Source: Clostridiales bacterium
GTDB taxonomy: Bacteria; Bacillota; Clostridia; Christensenellales; Borkfalkiaceae
Direction of reading: 5' to 3'
Assembly (NCBI GenBank): GCA_015055945.1
Contig: SVHH01000006.1
Coordinates: forward strand, 1-64,000
Length of the DNA: 64,000 nucleotides
Positions 33,623 to 41,744 of the stretch are shown here, piece after piece; the stretch's first letter is position 1; each line of letters begins with the position of its first letter. The notes below the pieces were generated by a model. The model made no database searches. It worked only from the letters and a program-made list of their open reading frames with translations, and was not told the origin of the DNA. The position numbers and the translations under genes were made by a program.

Positions 33623-34738
33623 TTATTTACATACGTAAATTTCTCTTCTTGAATTTTCGGTTGTATCATACGACAATAATTTTCCGTCAATAGAAAATCT
33701 TGCGTGCAAATCACACCTAACGTCAGTATTTTTTGCTGGTTCACTATACACCGAAAAAAGTTTTTCCATGCGGTCAGATTCCATTTCATACCTATAAACC
33801 GAACGGACGCCGCCTTCTTCGACGTATCCGTCGCCTATAAACGACTTGCCGTCGGGCGCAAAATTGACGTGAATATCGCCTTTATCAGTTATATGGTTTC
33901 TTAGTCTTTTCTTCTCTCCACTTATCAGATCGAAAAAATACACACCGTATTCGGGAAGTCCCGACCATATAGCAAGAGTTTTATCGTCCTTAAAAGAATA
34001 ATGAGAGTTGACCTGAAATTTTGTCATTTGACGGAAATTGCCGTTTAAGTCGCCCACAGCAAGCACCGTACCCCATTTTTTGCCTGTTTCGGGGAAGTTT
34101 CTCAATAGGATTACAAACTCTGTTCCCGACCGATTAAAGGTTATATGATTTACCACTAATTTGCTATCCGTAAAGGGCGGTTCGGAAAATATCTTTTTCA
34201 TATCAAAGTATGACGAAACCAAACGGCTGTTGCCTAAAATTAAATCGACTTCAAAAATACCGTCGGTCTTCGGCGCGTTATCCGAAAAATACTCGTCTTT
34301 AATATTAGAGTAGCCGTAACCTGGTCTAAAATCAAAAATTCTAGCAAAGTTAATGGATAAACCTTTCTTTCTGTCTTTACTTACCGCACCGAGCGGCATA
34401 GAATATCTGCGAATTTCCTTTCCATCGATACCGACCACGCGAGAAATAAATTTTTCACCGTCGAAGTCGTTAAATAAAACGCTTTTTCCGTCTTCAAACC
34501 AACTAAGTAGTGCGCCTTGCTGAAAGTTCCACGAACAAGTTTCGGCTATTTTATAAAACTTTTTTTCTGCTATATTTATATACCCGATATCTGCAATATC
34601 AGTTTTTAAGGGAAGTCTATCGCGAAATTTTACCCTATGCGCTAGGTGCATTGAATTAGTTTTGTCAAACGGTTGCAGATCGTAATAACCGAAAAAGTAT
34701 TCGTATCCGTCATTAGGTGTTACGTTTATTCTTTCCAT
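33623..34738 (-). CDS. Beta-propeller (TolB/WD40-like) protein, last gene of locus B
   Basis: 371 residues with repeated propeller-blade patterns: NPDGY-like start TPNDGYEYFFGYYDLQPFD, then GALLSWFEDGKSVLFND, NRSGTEFVILLRNFP, HVNFAPDGKSFIGDG and LHARFSIDGKLLSYDT. No signal peptide. Proteins of this shape occur beside glycan-degrading enzymes; oligogalacturonide lyases are one propeller family, but the lyase residues cannot be confirmed here. AAAGGG precedes the ATG, 20 bases after the GH20-like gene. Substrate and activity unknown. Confidence 0.65.
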   Translation of the reverse strand: MERINVTPNDGYEYFFGYYDLQPFDKTNSMHLAHRVKFRDRLPLKTDIADIGYINIAEKKFYKIAETCSWNFQQGALLSWFEDGKSVLFNDFDGEKFISRVVGIDGKEIRRYSMPLGAVSKDRKKGLSINFARIFDFRPGYGYSNIKDEYFSDNAPKTDGIFEVDLILGNSRLVSSYFDMKKIFSEPPFTDSKLVVNHITFNRSGTEFVILLRNFPETGKKWGTVLAVGDLNGNFRQMTKFQVNSHYSFKDDKTLAIWSGLPEYGVYFFDLISGEKKRLRNHITDKGDIHVNFAPDGKSFIGDGYVEEGGVRSVYRYEMESDRMEKLFSVYSEPAKNTDVRCDLHARFSIDGKLLSYDTTENSRREIYVCK

Positions 34739-34758
34739 ATCTTTTCCCTTTAATATCG

Positions 34759-36321
34759 CTAAATGGTGCCTGCGCTCATTAGAGTAAAATACTGAGTATC
34801 GTATTCGGGGTGTGACAGCGTATCTTGCGTAAGTTCTTCGATACTGTCAACCACGTCAGAAAGATAATCGCTTATACGCTCTTTACAGTCTTTAAGCCTT
34901 TGAATAACACCGCCGATCCTTACCGTTTGAACTTCAAACCCAAACGACTTGTTTTCTTTATGCCACATAATTTTTAGTTTCCAATAGAACTTTTCAATTC
35001 TATTAATTATCTCGTCACACTCGTCTATAAACGGTTTTAACGCGGGTTTGCCTGACGCATACGCATTTCTTAATCTAACACCGAAATCGTACTTTAATTC
35101 TAAAACGCTACTTAGTGCTGCAATACAATCGAATATGTAAGAAAATTCGCCCGTTCTCTCTACGGCTGCGGTAAGCTGCTTAGTGTATTCTGCATAATTA
35201 ACCGCCCCGTTATCTTTAACGTATTCGTCGTTAAGACCTAAAAGACAATCGTTATAAAGATGCATTGAACTTATATATTCTCTTCTGTCCTTTGCGCCGT
35301 TCACTTTTGACAATAGAGCAAAATCGTCCATATCTACGCCGAACAAATTGTAAAAGCCATCTTTAATTTTCTGACAATCAAAGTTGCCGTCGGAAAATTG
35401 TTTTAACGCATAAAATAACGGCAAAGACGCAAAGTACGAACACTCTCTTCCACCGTCGCCCCAAGCGCAGAAAAAGATATTGTCTATATCGTGCTCAATC
35501 GCGCTTTCTATCGCAGGTTTCATGGTGTCGAAAACTTTATCCCACAGAGGAACAAATCCACAACACGTCCAAACCGAGCCGAAAAACCATACGGGCGCGC
35601 CGATTTCTGAATAGGTTTTGAACATGCTGTCGTAATCGCTCTTATTGTAGTGATAATAATCCCAGTACGCTAGCGTTACGTCTTCGGGGATTTTGTCTAC
35701 TATATGCTGTGGTATCTTTATATTTTTTCCGTAAGGCTCACCGTTGTTTGCAAGCCTAAAAAACATATCGCTCCACATATGCGTAGTAAATCCGTATTTT
35801 TTTGCAATATCAACTACTTTATTTAGGTGACGAACGAAAACTTCCAAACGGTCTTGATAACCATACTTATCTAGGAATTTCCCCTTGCCCATCATATGCG
35901 CCTCGTCCATACCTATATTTACAAGCCTTGATGAAAAATTCTCCGCTAAAGTCTTAAATATTTTATCTATAAGTTGGTAGGTTTTAGGCTCGTCAATAAG
36001 CAAAATATCGTTGACGTCCAAAACGTCCCTATACTCGCGATGGCGTACAAGGCTGGTAAAATGCGCTAAGGTCTGTATACAAGGAATTAACTCAACGCCT
36101 TTACTTATAGCGTAAGCGTCAATCTCCTTAATTTCTTCTGCCGTATATCTACCACGCATATAACCAAAGTAAGGCTCGTCCTTAATCTCAAAAGTATCTT
36201 CGGTGTAAAGTTCAAGCGCATTATAGCCCATTTTACTTAAGGCATCAATCATGTGCTTGACTTCGCTTACTTTCATAACTCCGTTTCTTGAACAGTCAAG
36301 CATCACGCCGTAACGTTTCAT
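34759..36321 (-). CDS. GH20-like hexosaminidase-type enzyme (locus B)
   Basis: 520 residues beginning directly at the TIM barrel (YGVMLDCSRNGVMK), without the N-terminal domain of its paralogue 30621-32462. YTEDTFEIKDEPYFGYMRGR, IPCIQTLAHFTS and the Asp-Glu pair in VNIGMDEAHMMGKG (about 135) are shared. Cytosolic, acting on imported oligosaccharides. TTAGGAG precedes the ATG. It follows the large secreted-protein gene of locus B after a stem-loop, and is followed by the propeller protein. Two copies with different N-termini suggest different linkages or positions in the same type of glycan. Confidence 0.85.
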   Translation of the reverse strand: MKRYGVMLDCSRNGVMKVSEVKHMIDALSKMGYNALELYTEDTFEIKDEPYFGYMRGRYTAEEIKEIDAYAISKGVELIPCIQTLAHFTSLVRHREYRDVLDVNDILLIDEPKTYQLIDKIFKTLAENFSSRLVNIGMDEAHMMGKGKFLDKYGYQDRLEVFVRHLNKVVDIAKKYGFTTHMWSDMFFRLANNGEPYGKNIKIPQHIVDKIPEDVTLAYWDYYHYNKSDYDSMFKTYSEIGAPVWFFGSVWTCCGFVPLWDKVFDTMKPAIESAIEHDIDNIFFCAWGDGGRECSYFASLPLFYALKQFSDGNFDCQKIKDGFYNLFGVDMDDFALLSKVNGAKDRREYISSMHLYNDCLLGLNDEYVKDNGAVNYAEYTKQLTAAVERTGEFSYIFDCIAALSSVLELKYDFGVRLRNAYASGKPALKPFIDECDEIINRIEKFYWKLKIMWHKENKSFGFEVQTVRIGGVIQRLKDCKERISDYLSDVVDSIEELTQDTLSHPEYDTQYFTLMSAGTI

Positions 36322-36376
36322 TGTCCTTTTCTCCTAATTTTTGCTAAGATTTTTTGTGATATTTTGCGCACCAAAC

Positions 36377-36402
36377 CCGACCGTGCTATTTTACACGGTC
36401 GG
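36377..36402. other. Stem-loop after secreted-protein gene (locus B)
   Basis: CCGACCGTG and CACGGTCGG form a perfect GC-rich stem with an eight-base loop, 31 bases after the stop of the 644-aa secreted protein. No T run follows on the minus strand. It matches the placement of the stem-loops at 18781 and 63110. Confidence 0.7.
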
Positions 36403-36433
36403 TCGTGCTTTTAATTAATTGTTATTATTATTC

Positions 36434-38368
36434 TTAAACGTTTTCAAAGAATATATCGCCGATGTAGATAGCAGAATTGCTTTGATCAATTCCAACAGGT
36501 CCACCTAATCCGAATAATACGCAATGAGTATAATTATTCGCTTCTAAAAGAGCTATATAATCATCTATTGAAATAGTTGCCTTTTGCCACACTTGATGCT
36601 TATTAGAAGTTGTGGACCTCGTACTTGATATTCCCGCAGTCAAAAGGAAACTTTTGCCGCCGCCAGATTCAGCAAGGAAATTTATATAATGACTGTCTGC
36701 AGTTTTAGTTAAACTGAACGCCCACCATAAAGAAACGCTATTATATACTTTTTTTAACGTAGCAAAATCTGTTTGTGTCAAAGTATTAAGTACTCTATAC
36801 TCTCCGTTAAAAGCACCTACTGGTTTATATCTAGCCGCATTACCTTCATAGTCACCACTTATAGCACTCAATTCAGTAGATCCTGCCGCTGCATAATTTA
36901 AATAAGTTGTAGTTGTGTTTCCATTATAATTAAACGTTTTATAGTTAGCTGAAGTTACAGTAAGTATTTCTGGAGAAACAACTAATTCAAAAATAATGTC
37001 GCTGATATAGATTTTTGAACTATCCGCACTTATATTGCTTGGATTACCTAACCCAAATAAGACCACGGAAGACGTTGCTACTCCTTCGCTTTCTGTTGCT
37101 ATAGCAATATAATCAGATATGCTTATAGAAACCTTGTTCCATACTTTATTTGCACTTACATACTTTGTCCCATAAATACCAGCCTTACCAAAAAAGCTAT
37201 TTTCCGTGAAAGAATTATAGTTTTTCGAAGTCAAGAAATTTAGATATCCGCCACTTGCTAATTCAGTAAGATTTACAGCGTAATATAACGTAACAGTATT
37301 ATAATCTTCTGCAATTCTATTAAGTTCGTCTAACGTGTAATTGTTTTTAACCTTATATCCTATAGAATAGGACGAAACAGGCTTAACTGTTGCGGCATTT
37401 CCCATGTAGGTTTCACCTGTAAAGTCTGTCAATGTATCAGCACTAGCAAAACCTAGTAAAGAAGTGTCATTATTAACACTATAATTTTTATGTGTTCCAT
37501 TTACAACCTTATTGACGTTAGGTTCGCCAACCTTGACTGTTGCCGTGCGGCTTATTGTGCCGAGTTTTGCCGTTATGGTCGTTGTGCCAAGTTTTTCGCC
37601 ACGGGTTATTTCACCGTTTTGATTTACCGTTGCAACTTCTGTGTCGCTACTAGTCCAAATAGGTGTTAAGTTCTCGGGTATAGTTGCGTTGACGGTGGGT
37701 TCTGCCGTTTTATAAAGGTCGGTAGTAATAGAAGTGTTGCCAAACTTAAAGTTGGATACGTCAACTGCTCCGTCCACGTATGATTTTAACGTGCCGAACT
37801 CGTCGTCTGCGATATTATCTGCAAGCGCGCTACTTGCAACCTGTGATATTGATCTGGTTTGAGGATTAGTTGCAAAAACAGGCTCACTATTACCTACTTT
37901 AATACAGCCGTTTGCTATAAGTTTAGTACCGAAGTTTTCTGACGGAAGACCTGCAACGACAGCGTTAAAGCTATAAACTGCCTCTTGCGCCTTTTCGCCT
38001 GCCGCGTGCGTAACGAGTTTTTCGCAGTTATAAGTAAAGCGTGAAGTTGATGCTTTTGCACTATCTTTCATATCGGCTTCGGTCTTTACGGTTGCTTCGT
38101 CAACGTAAATAGTTAGTTTAGAATCGGTTAATTCATCATAGTAATCTTTATTTACTAGCATAGTAAAACGAATACCCGTAACGTCTTTATATTCACCATC
38201 AGTGGACTTTAATCTTACTTCTGCGCCCTCGCTCATATAGATTGTGGATACAGAAGGAAGGTCGGTTGCTGCTAAGGTCTGTTTGGGTATAAACGTAAAC
38301 GCGCATAACGCCATACAGATTGCTGAACAGAAAACTAGAAGTTTTAACAATACGTTTTTCTTAGTCAT
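36434..38368 (-). CDS. Large secreted 'GIRF'-domain protein with Big_2 and two binding modules (locus B)
   Basis: 644 residues. Signal peptide to about 33 (TLA-ATD). Residues 45-210 form the shared domain (SEGAEVRLKS, TGIRFTMLVNKDYYDEL, GCIKVGNSE). A Big_2 Ig domain follows (about 220-290: IWTSSDTEVATVNQNGEI). Two homologous beta-sandwich modules come next (about 295-470 and 475-644), each with GNAA...P, a GYKV/EYRV NNYT or NTLT motif, a W.K..ISI.DYIA segment and a closing SSKIYISDIIFE or SAIYIGDIFFEN. No cell-wall anchor motif. The start lies 13 bases after the 46-aa protein gene with AAGGAGG overlapping that gene's stop, so they are coupled. Confidence 0.78.
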   Translation of the reverse strand: MTKKNVLLKLLVFCSAICMALCAFTFIPKQTLAATDLPSVSTIYMSEGAEVRLKSTDGEYKDVTGIRFTMLVNKDYYDELTDSKLTIYVDEATVKTEADMKDSAKASTSRFTYNCEKLVTHAAGEKAQEAVYSFNAVVAGLPSENFGTKLIANGCIKVGNSEPVFATNPQTRSISQVASSALADNIADDEFGTLKSYVDGAVDVSNFKFGNTSITTDLYKTAEPTVNATIPENLTPIWTSSDTEVATVNQNGEITRGEKLGTTTITAKLGTISRTATVKVGEPNVNKVVNGTHKNYSVNNDTSLLGFASADTLTDFTGETYMGNAATVKPVSSYSIGYKVKNNYTLDELNRIAEDYNTVTLYYAVNLTELASGGYLNFLTSKNYNSFTENSFFGKAGIYGTKYVSANKVWNKVSISISDYIAIATESEGVATSSVVLFGLGNPSNISADSSKIYISDIIFELVVSPEILTVTSANYKTFNYNGNTTTTYLNYAAAGSTELSAISGDYEGNAARYKPVGAFNGEYRVLNTLTQTDFATLKKVYNSVSLWWAFSLTKTADSHYINFLAESGGGKSFLLTAGISSTRSTTSNKHQVWQKATISIDDYIALLEANNYTHCVLFGLGGPVGIDQSNSAIYIGDIFFENV

Positions 38369-38381
38369 GACTTTTTCCTCC

Positions 38382-38522
38382 TTAAATTACGTCGTCCGAC
38401 CAGTATTGAATATGGTCGCCGTTACTTTGGTCGACGCTTTGACCTGTAGTTGATGTGGTAAGCACGTCGAGCGGTTCAAGCATATCTAGGTATGCCGTTG
38501 GGGGTAAATACTTTCTTTTCAT
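38382..38522 (-). CDS. 46-aa small protein sharing the tail of the locus B lipoprotein
   Basis: 46 residues from the ATG at 38522 with a near-perfect AAAGGAGG. The N-terminus KRKYLPPTAYLDMLEPLDVL follows the same K-K-x-Y-x-P ... D-(I/V)-(L/M) pattern as the 40-aa protein of locus A. The C-terminal part VDQSNGDHIQYWSDDVI repeats VDQDNGDHIQYWQ, the end of the upstream Ig-like lipoprotein, including a 25-base identical DNA stretch. No signal peptide. Positioned between that lipoprotein and the secreted protein, as in locus A. Function unknown. Confidence 0.82.
   Translation of the reverse strand: MKRKYLPPTAYLDMLEPLDVLTTSTTGQSVDQSNGDHIQYWSDDVI
38400..38424. repeat. 25-bp exact direct repeat encoding the shared tail, copy 1
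   Basis: The 25 bases starting CCAGTATTGAATATGGTCGC are identical at 38592-38616. They code the GDHIQYW tail in both the 46-aa protein and the 605-aa lipoprotein. Confidence 0.9.
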
Positions 38523-38585
38523 AGAAATATCCTCCTTTATCTATGAATTATTTATTTTTTTTAACTAGTCCATAGGTTAGGTCGA

Positions 38586-40403
38586 TTATTGCCAGTATTG
38601 AATATGGTCGCCGTTATCCTGATCAACGTCTTGAACTATCGGCGCAGGGGTTGGCTCATTTGGCGCGTTAGGATCTTCGGTTTTTGAGAAAATTATATTG
38701 CCCAAATAGAACGCAGAGTTTGGAACGTCTATCGTATTGACGTCGCCCGTACGGAATAAAACTGCATATTTATAATCATTTTCTTCCAGTAACGCTAAAT
38801 AATCTTCAAACGATATAGTCGTTTTTTGCCAAGCCTTGTTTGTTTCCGAACTGTCGTTCTTCATGCCCAAAATTCCGCCTTTTAGCAAGATACTGTTACC
38901 GCTAGTTTCTGGCAAGAAATTTAAGTAACAACTTGAATTTCCCGCAGTAGGCGTAATACTGAAAGCCCAGTATATCGTAACGTATTTATATTGATTTTTA
39001 ACACTTTCCAACTGCGCTTTGGTGTAGTTGTTTGTAATCCTATACTGTCCGCCGTGTCCAGCAGCAACTTTCATTTTAACGGCGTTACCCGTATAATCTC
39101 CGCTAAGCGTTTCAAGCTCGCTTGAACCTAATGGCAGATAATTTACGTAATTAGAGTTTGAATATCCGTTATAGTTATAGTAACTATAATTGTCTTGATT
39201 GACTATAAACGATTCGGCAACGACGTTGTCAAAGAATATATCACCGATAAATATTGCCGACTTAGTGTCAGATATCTTCGTGCCCCTATTTGCAAGCCCG
39301 AAAAGTATAAAATACTGATAATCGGTTTCTTCAACTAAAGCGATATAATCGTCGATACTTATTGAAATTTTTCGCCACGTTTTGCCTTGCGCCGTATAAT
39401 AGGTTTTAAGCGCGTTCGCTTTGCCGAAAAAGCATTGATATTCTAGACCTGTCGACGTGTTTTTATTTAACAGATATATTTCGCCGTTCTGGTTTTCAAG
39501 TTCTACTAAGTCAAACGCCCACCAAAGTGTAACGTGGGTATAGCTTTTCTTGACTTGATCTAGCGTTTCTTTAGGATAAACGTTTTTAACCCTATATTCA
39601 CCGTTATAGGCGTGCTGCGCCGTAAACCTTGCCGCGCTGCCGTCATAGTTTCCGCTATACGTTTCAAATAGTCCTGAATCGGTAGAAACCACGCTCACCC
39701 TACTTGAATTACTTTCGTGATAAATCCTAGTTATCTGCTCTTCGTCGTTGGCTTTGACGACGTAAGGAAGATATTTTGCAAGGTCTTCAACTTCAAATTC
39801 AAGCTTTGCTATTCCTTCTACCCCTGCGCTATTTACCGCGCGGTATATAAAGTAATAACTGCCAGCCGTCGTAGGTGTAAAGGTCATATCCGCTACGTTA
39901 TATTCCTGTTTTTGCTCACCATTTTCCGTTATCAAAAACATTTCCACGGTGTAATCTTTAATTTCACCGTCTTCATAGTCGGCTACCGTACAAGTAGGAA
40001 TAGAGTACGTTCCGCCAACGTAGTACTTTGATGCTACTGCCGTCGTTATCACGGGTGCAGGCGCAGTAACGGTTATGGTCACCGTTTTTTCAAAGTCCTT
40101 TTTTCCTATCTTTACCGAATAGTTGACGGTGTAGCCATCGTAACTTTTAACCACGAACTTTGCGCCTTCGTAACTGACGGCGTCGCCGTTTGCGTCGGTA
40201 ACAGATGCGGTCATTTCATAAAGATTGCCGTCGGTATCTTCCGCAGTAGTTTCCAAATTGAAAGTTGTGCCGTAGCTTACCGATTGAGTGGTGTTCTCCC
40301 AGTTTTTAAGTTCAACTTTGTTTGAGCAGCTAACCACAAAAGCAGATATGCAAACCGCCAAAATACAAGCAAGACTTATTTTGATTAAACGTAAGTTTTT
40401 CAT
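38586..40403 (-). CDS. Ig-like surface lipoprotein with two binding modules and a short tail (locus B)
   Basis: 605 residues. Lipobox FVVSCSN (Cys26). Two Ig/cadherin-like domains (about 30-115 and 115-205: YYVGGTYSIPTC, FTPTTAGSYYFIYRAVNSAG) precede two homologous modules (about 225-395 and 400-575) with WWAFDLVELEN, W.KISISIDDYIALVEE and SAIFIGDIFFDN. After a Pro/Asn-rich linker it ends VDQDNGDHIQYWQ, a tail reused by the 46-aa protein. Same position and layout as 21195-22964 in locus A, although the modules are of the locus B subtype. Likely a surface glycan-binding protein. Confidence 0.8.
   Translation of the reverse strand: MKNLRLIKISLACILAVCISAFVVSCSNKVELKNWENTTQSVSYGTTFNLETTAEDTDGNLYEMTASVTDANGDAVSYEGAKFVVKSYDGYTVNYSVKIGKKDFEKTVTITVTAPAPVITTAVASKYYVGGTYSIPTCTVADYEDGEIKDYTVEMFLITENGEQKQEYNVADMTFTPTTAGSYYFIYRAVNSAGVEGIAKLEFEVEDLAKYLPYVVKANDEEQITRIYHESNSSRVSVVSTDSGLFETYSGNYDGSAARFTAQHAYNGEYRVKNVYPKETLDQVKKSYTHVTLWWAFDLVELENQNGEIYLLNKNTSTGLEYQCFFGKANALKTYYTAQGKTWRKISISIDDYIALVEETDYQYFILFGLANRGTKISDTKSAIFIGDIFFDNVVAESFIVNQDNYSYYNYNGYSNSNYVNYLPLGSSELETLSGDYTGNAVKMKVAAGHGGQYRITNNYTKAQLESVKNQYKYVTIYWAFSITPTAGNSSCYLNFLPETSGNSILLKGGILGMKNDSSETNKAWQKTTISFEDYLALLEENDYKYAVLFRTGDVNTIDVPNSAFYLGNIIFSKTEDPNAPNEPTPAPIVQDVDQDNGDHIQYWQ
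38592..38616. repeat. 25-bp exact direct repeat encoding the shared tail, copy 2
   Basis: Identical to 38400-38424 and located at the 3' end of the 605-aa lipoprotein gene, 192 bases from the other copy. Confidence 0.9.
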
Positions 40404-40415
40404 ATAAATCCCCCC

Positions 40416-41735
40416 TTATTCAGCCACTACTTTTTCTATCCTTATATTGTCTATAAGGATATATCTATCTGCATAGTCGCCACTTTTAGCGTAACCGCTC
40501 CAAGCAAAGCGGATGTATCCTGGATCAGAAACGTAACTGGGCAATTGATTATCTATCGCGCTCTTCGTTTCCGACATTGCTTTAAAGTTAGAGTGGTAAG
40601 TAAAATAGTTCCACTCTTTAGCCTTAGTGGTTATAGACGTACTTGAATAGTCCTTTATTTTCTCAGTATTGATAAACGCTAAGCTCATTGAATCGGTAAC
40701 GCTAGAACCGTTAAACACGTCCATACAGAAAACGTAGTTTTCGGGGTGATTATCGATATCTTCGCCTATAAAGTCGATTGCCGCTTTCATTATTTCGCCG
40801 TACATAAACATACCGATATATTCAGCATACTGTTGCGCGCCGTGCTTTTTTTGTATTAGCAACGCTTGCGAATTTTCTAAATCGCAAACTGCGCCGTAAT
40901 CGCCAGCAAATACTTGTTTAACCACGGGTGAACCTGCACCGATTGCGCTACTTAGAGTACCTGTAAAGAAGTACCAAGACTGCCCTGGCGTTTCAAAGTC
41001 GCAGATGACGAAACTATCTCTTCCGTCGGCGGTGGTTTGTTTCTTTATAGGGACTTCTAACTCGGTAGGTCTTTCTTCGTCTGTGTATTTAATAGACAGT
41101 TGGTCCATATATAAATCGGGCGCGTCGTTAAAGTCGTTAGACCAAACGTAATCAAACTCAATCGCTATACCTAAAACTTGTTCTAAGTTAAGTCCGTGAA
41201 GTTTAAGCCTTGCAGTATTGACTTTGTATTCTATAAAATTCCAACCGGGTTTTACGGTGTAATATTCGGTCGGCGTTCTTTTGACAAGGTCAAGTCTTGG
41301 TCTATCTTTTGACGAACTAATTTTACCTGCCTGAAAACCTATTCCGATTTCGTACTCATACTCTTCTTCATTATAGAGCCAAAAGGATACCGTATCCACT
41401 TTGGAAAAGTCACCGTAAGCAAGTTCAGAAAACCTTGTTGAAACGGTAGGTATTACCATAAACGGATTTGCCGTGTTGTTTATTATCCTACCGCCAAACG
41501 GTTGGATATGCAGAGAGTTTTCACCGCTCTTAACGAATTTAGCATCGGTATTCTGCTCTAATCTTCCGAAACGATTGAATACGTTTATAAGTTGGATATC
41601 TCTATCAAACACTTCAAAGTCGTTGATAACTACCCTATCGCTTTCCTGGTCTTTTGATTTTGAGCAAGCAGTTACGCCAAAGAGTAGCACTACTGACAAA
41701 AGCAACGATATTAGTTTAATAATCTTTTTCATCAC
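40416..41735 (-). CDS. Two-domain glycan-binding-like lipoprotein (locus B)
   Basis: 439 residues. Lipobox VTACSK (Cys24). Tandem jelly-roll-like domains framed by VVINDFEVFDRDIQ ... DLYMDQLSIKY and SFVICDFETPGQSW ... ILIDNIRIEK. It shares RFGRLEQNTDAKFVKSG with GYFGRITRNTDTKFVKGG of its locus A paralogue. It follows the DUF4091 gene by nine bases. Probably binds glycan at the cell surface. Confidence 0.8.
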   Translation of the reverse strand: MMKKIIKLISLLLSVVLLFGVTACSKSKDQESDRVVINDFEVFDRDIQLINVFNRFGRLEQNTDAKFVKSGENSLHIQPFGGRIINNTANPFMVIPTVSTRFSELAYGDFSKVDTVSFWLYNEEEYEYEIGIGFQAGKISSSKDRPRLDLVKRTPTEYYTVKPGWNFIEYKVNTARLKLHGLNLEQVLGIAIEFDYVWSNDFNDAPDLYMDQLSIKYTDEERPTELEVPIKKQTTADGRDSFVICDFETPGQSWYFFTGTLSSAIGAGSPVVKQVFAGDYGAVCDLENSQALLIQKKHGAQQYAEYIGMFMYGEIMKAAIDFIGEDIDNHPENYVFCMDVFNGSSVTDSMSLAFINTEKIKDYSSTSITTKAKEWNYFTYHSNFKAMSETKSAIDNQLPSYVSDPGYIRFAWSGYAKSGDYADRYILIDNIRIEKVVAE

Positions 41736-41744
41736 CGTGCCCCC

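Noticed and set aside
16955-38368. LPXTG sortase signals on the large secreted proteins
   Set aside because: None of the three complete secreted proteins has an LPXTG-like motif, C-terminal hydrophobic stretch and basic tail; they end in binding modules.
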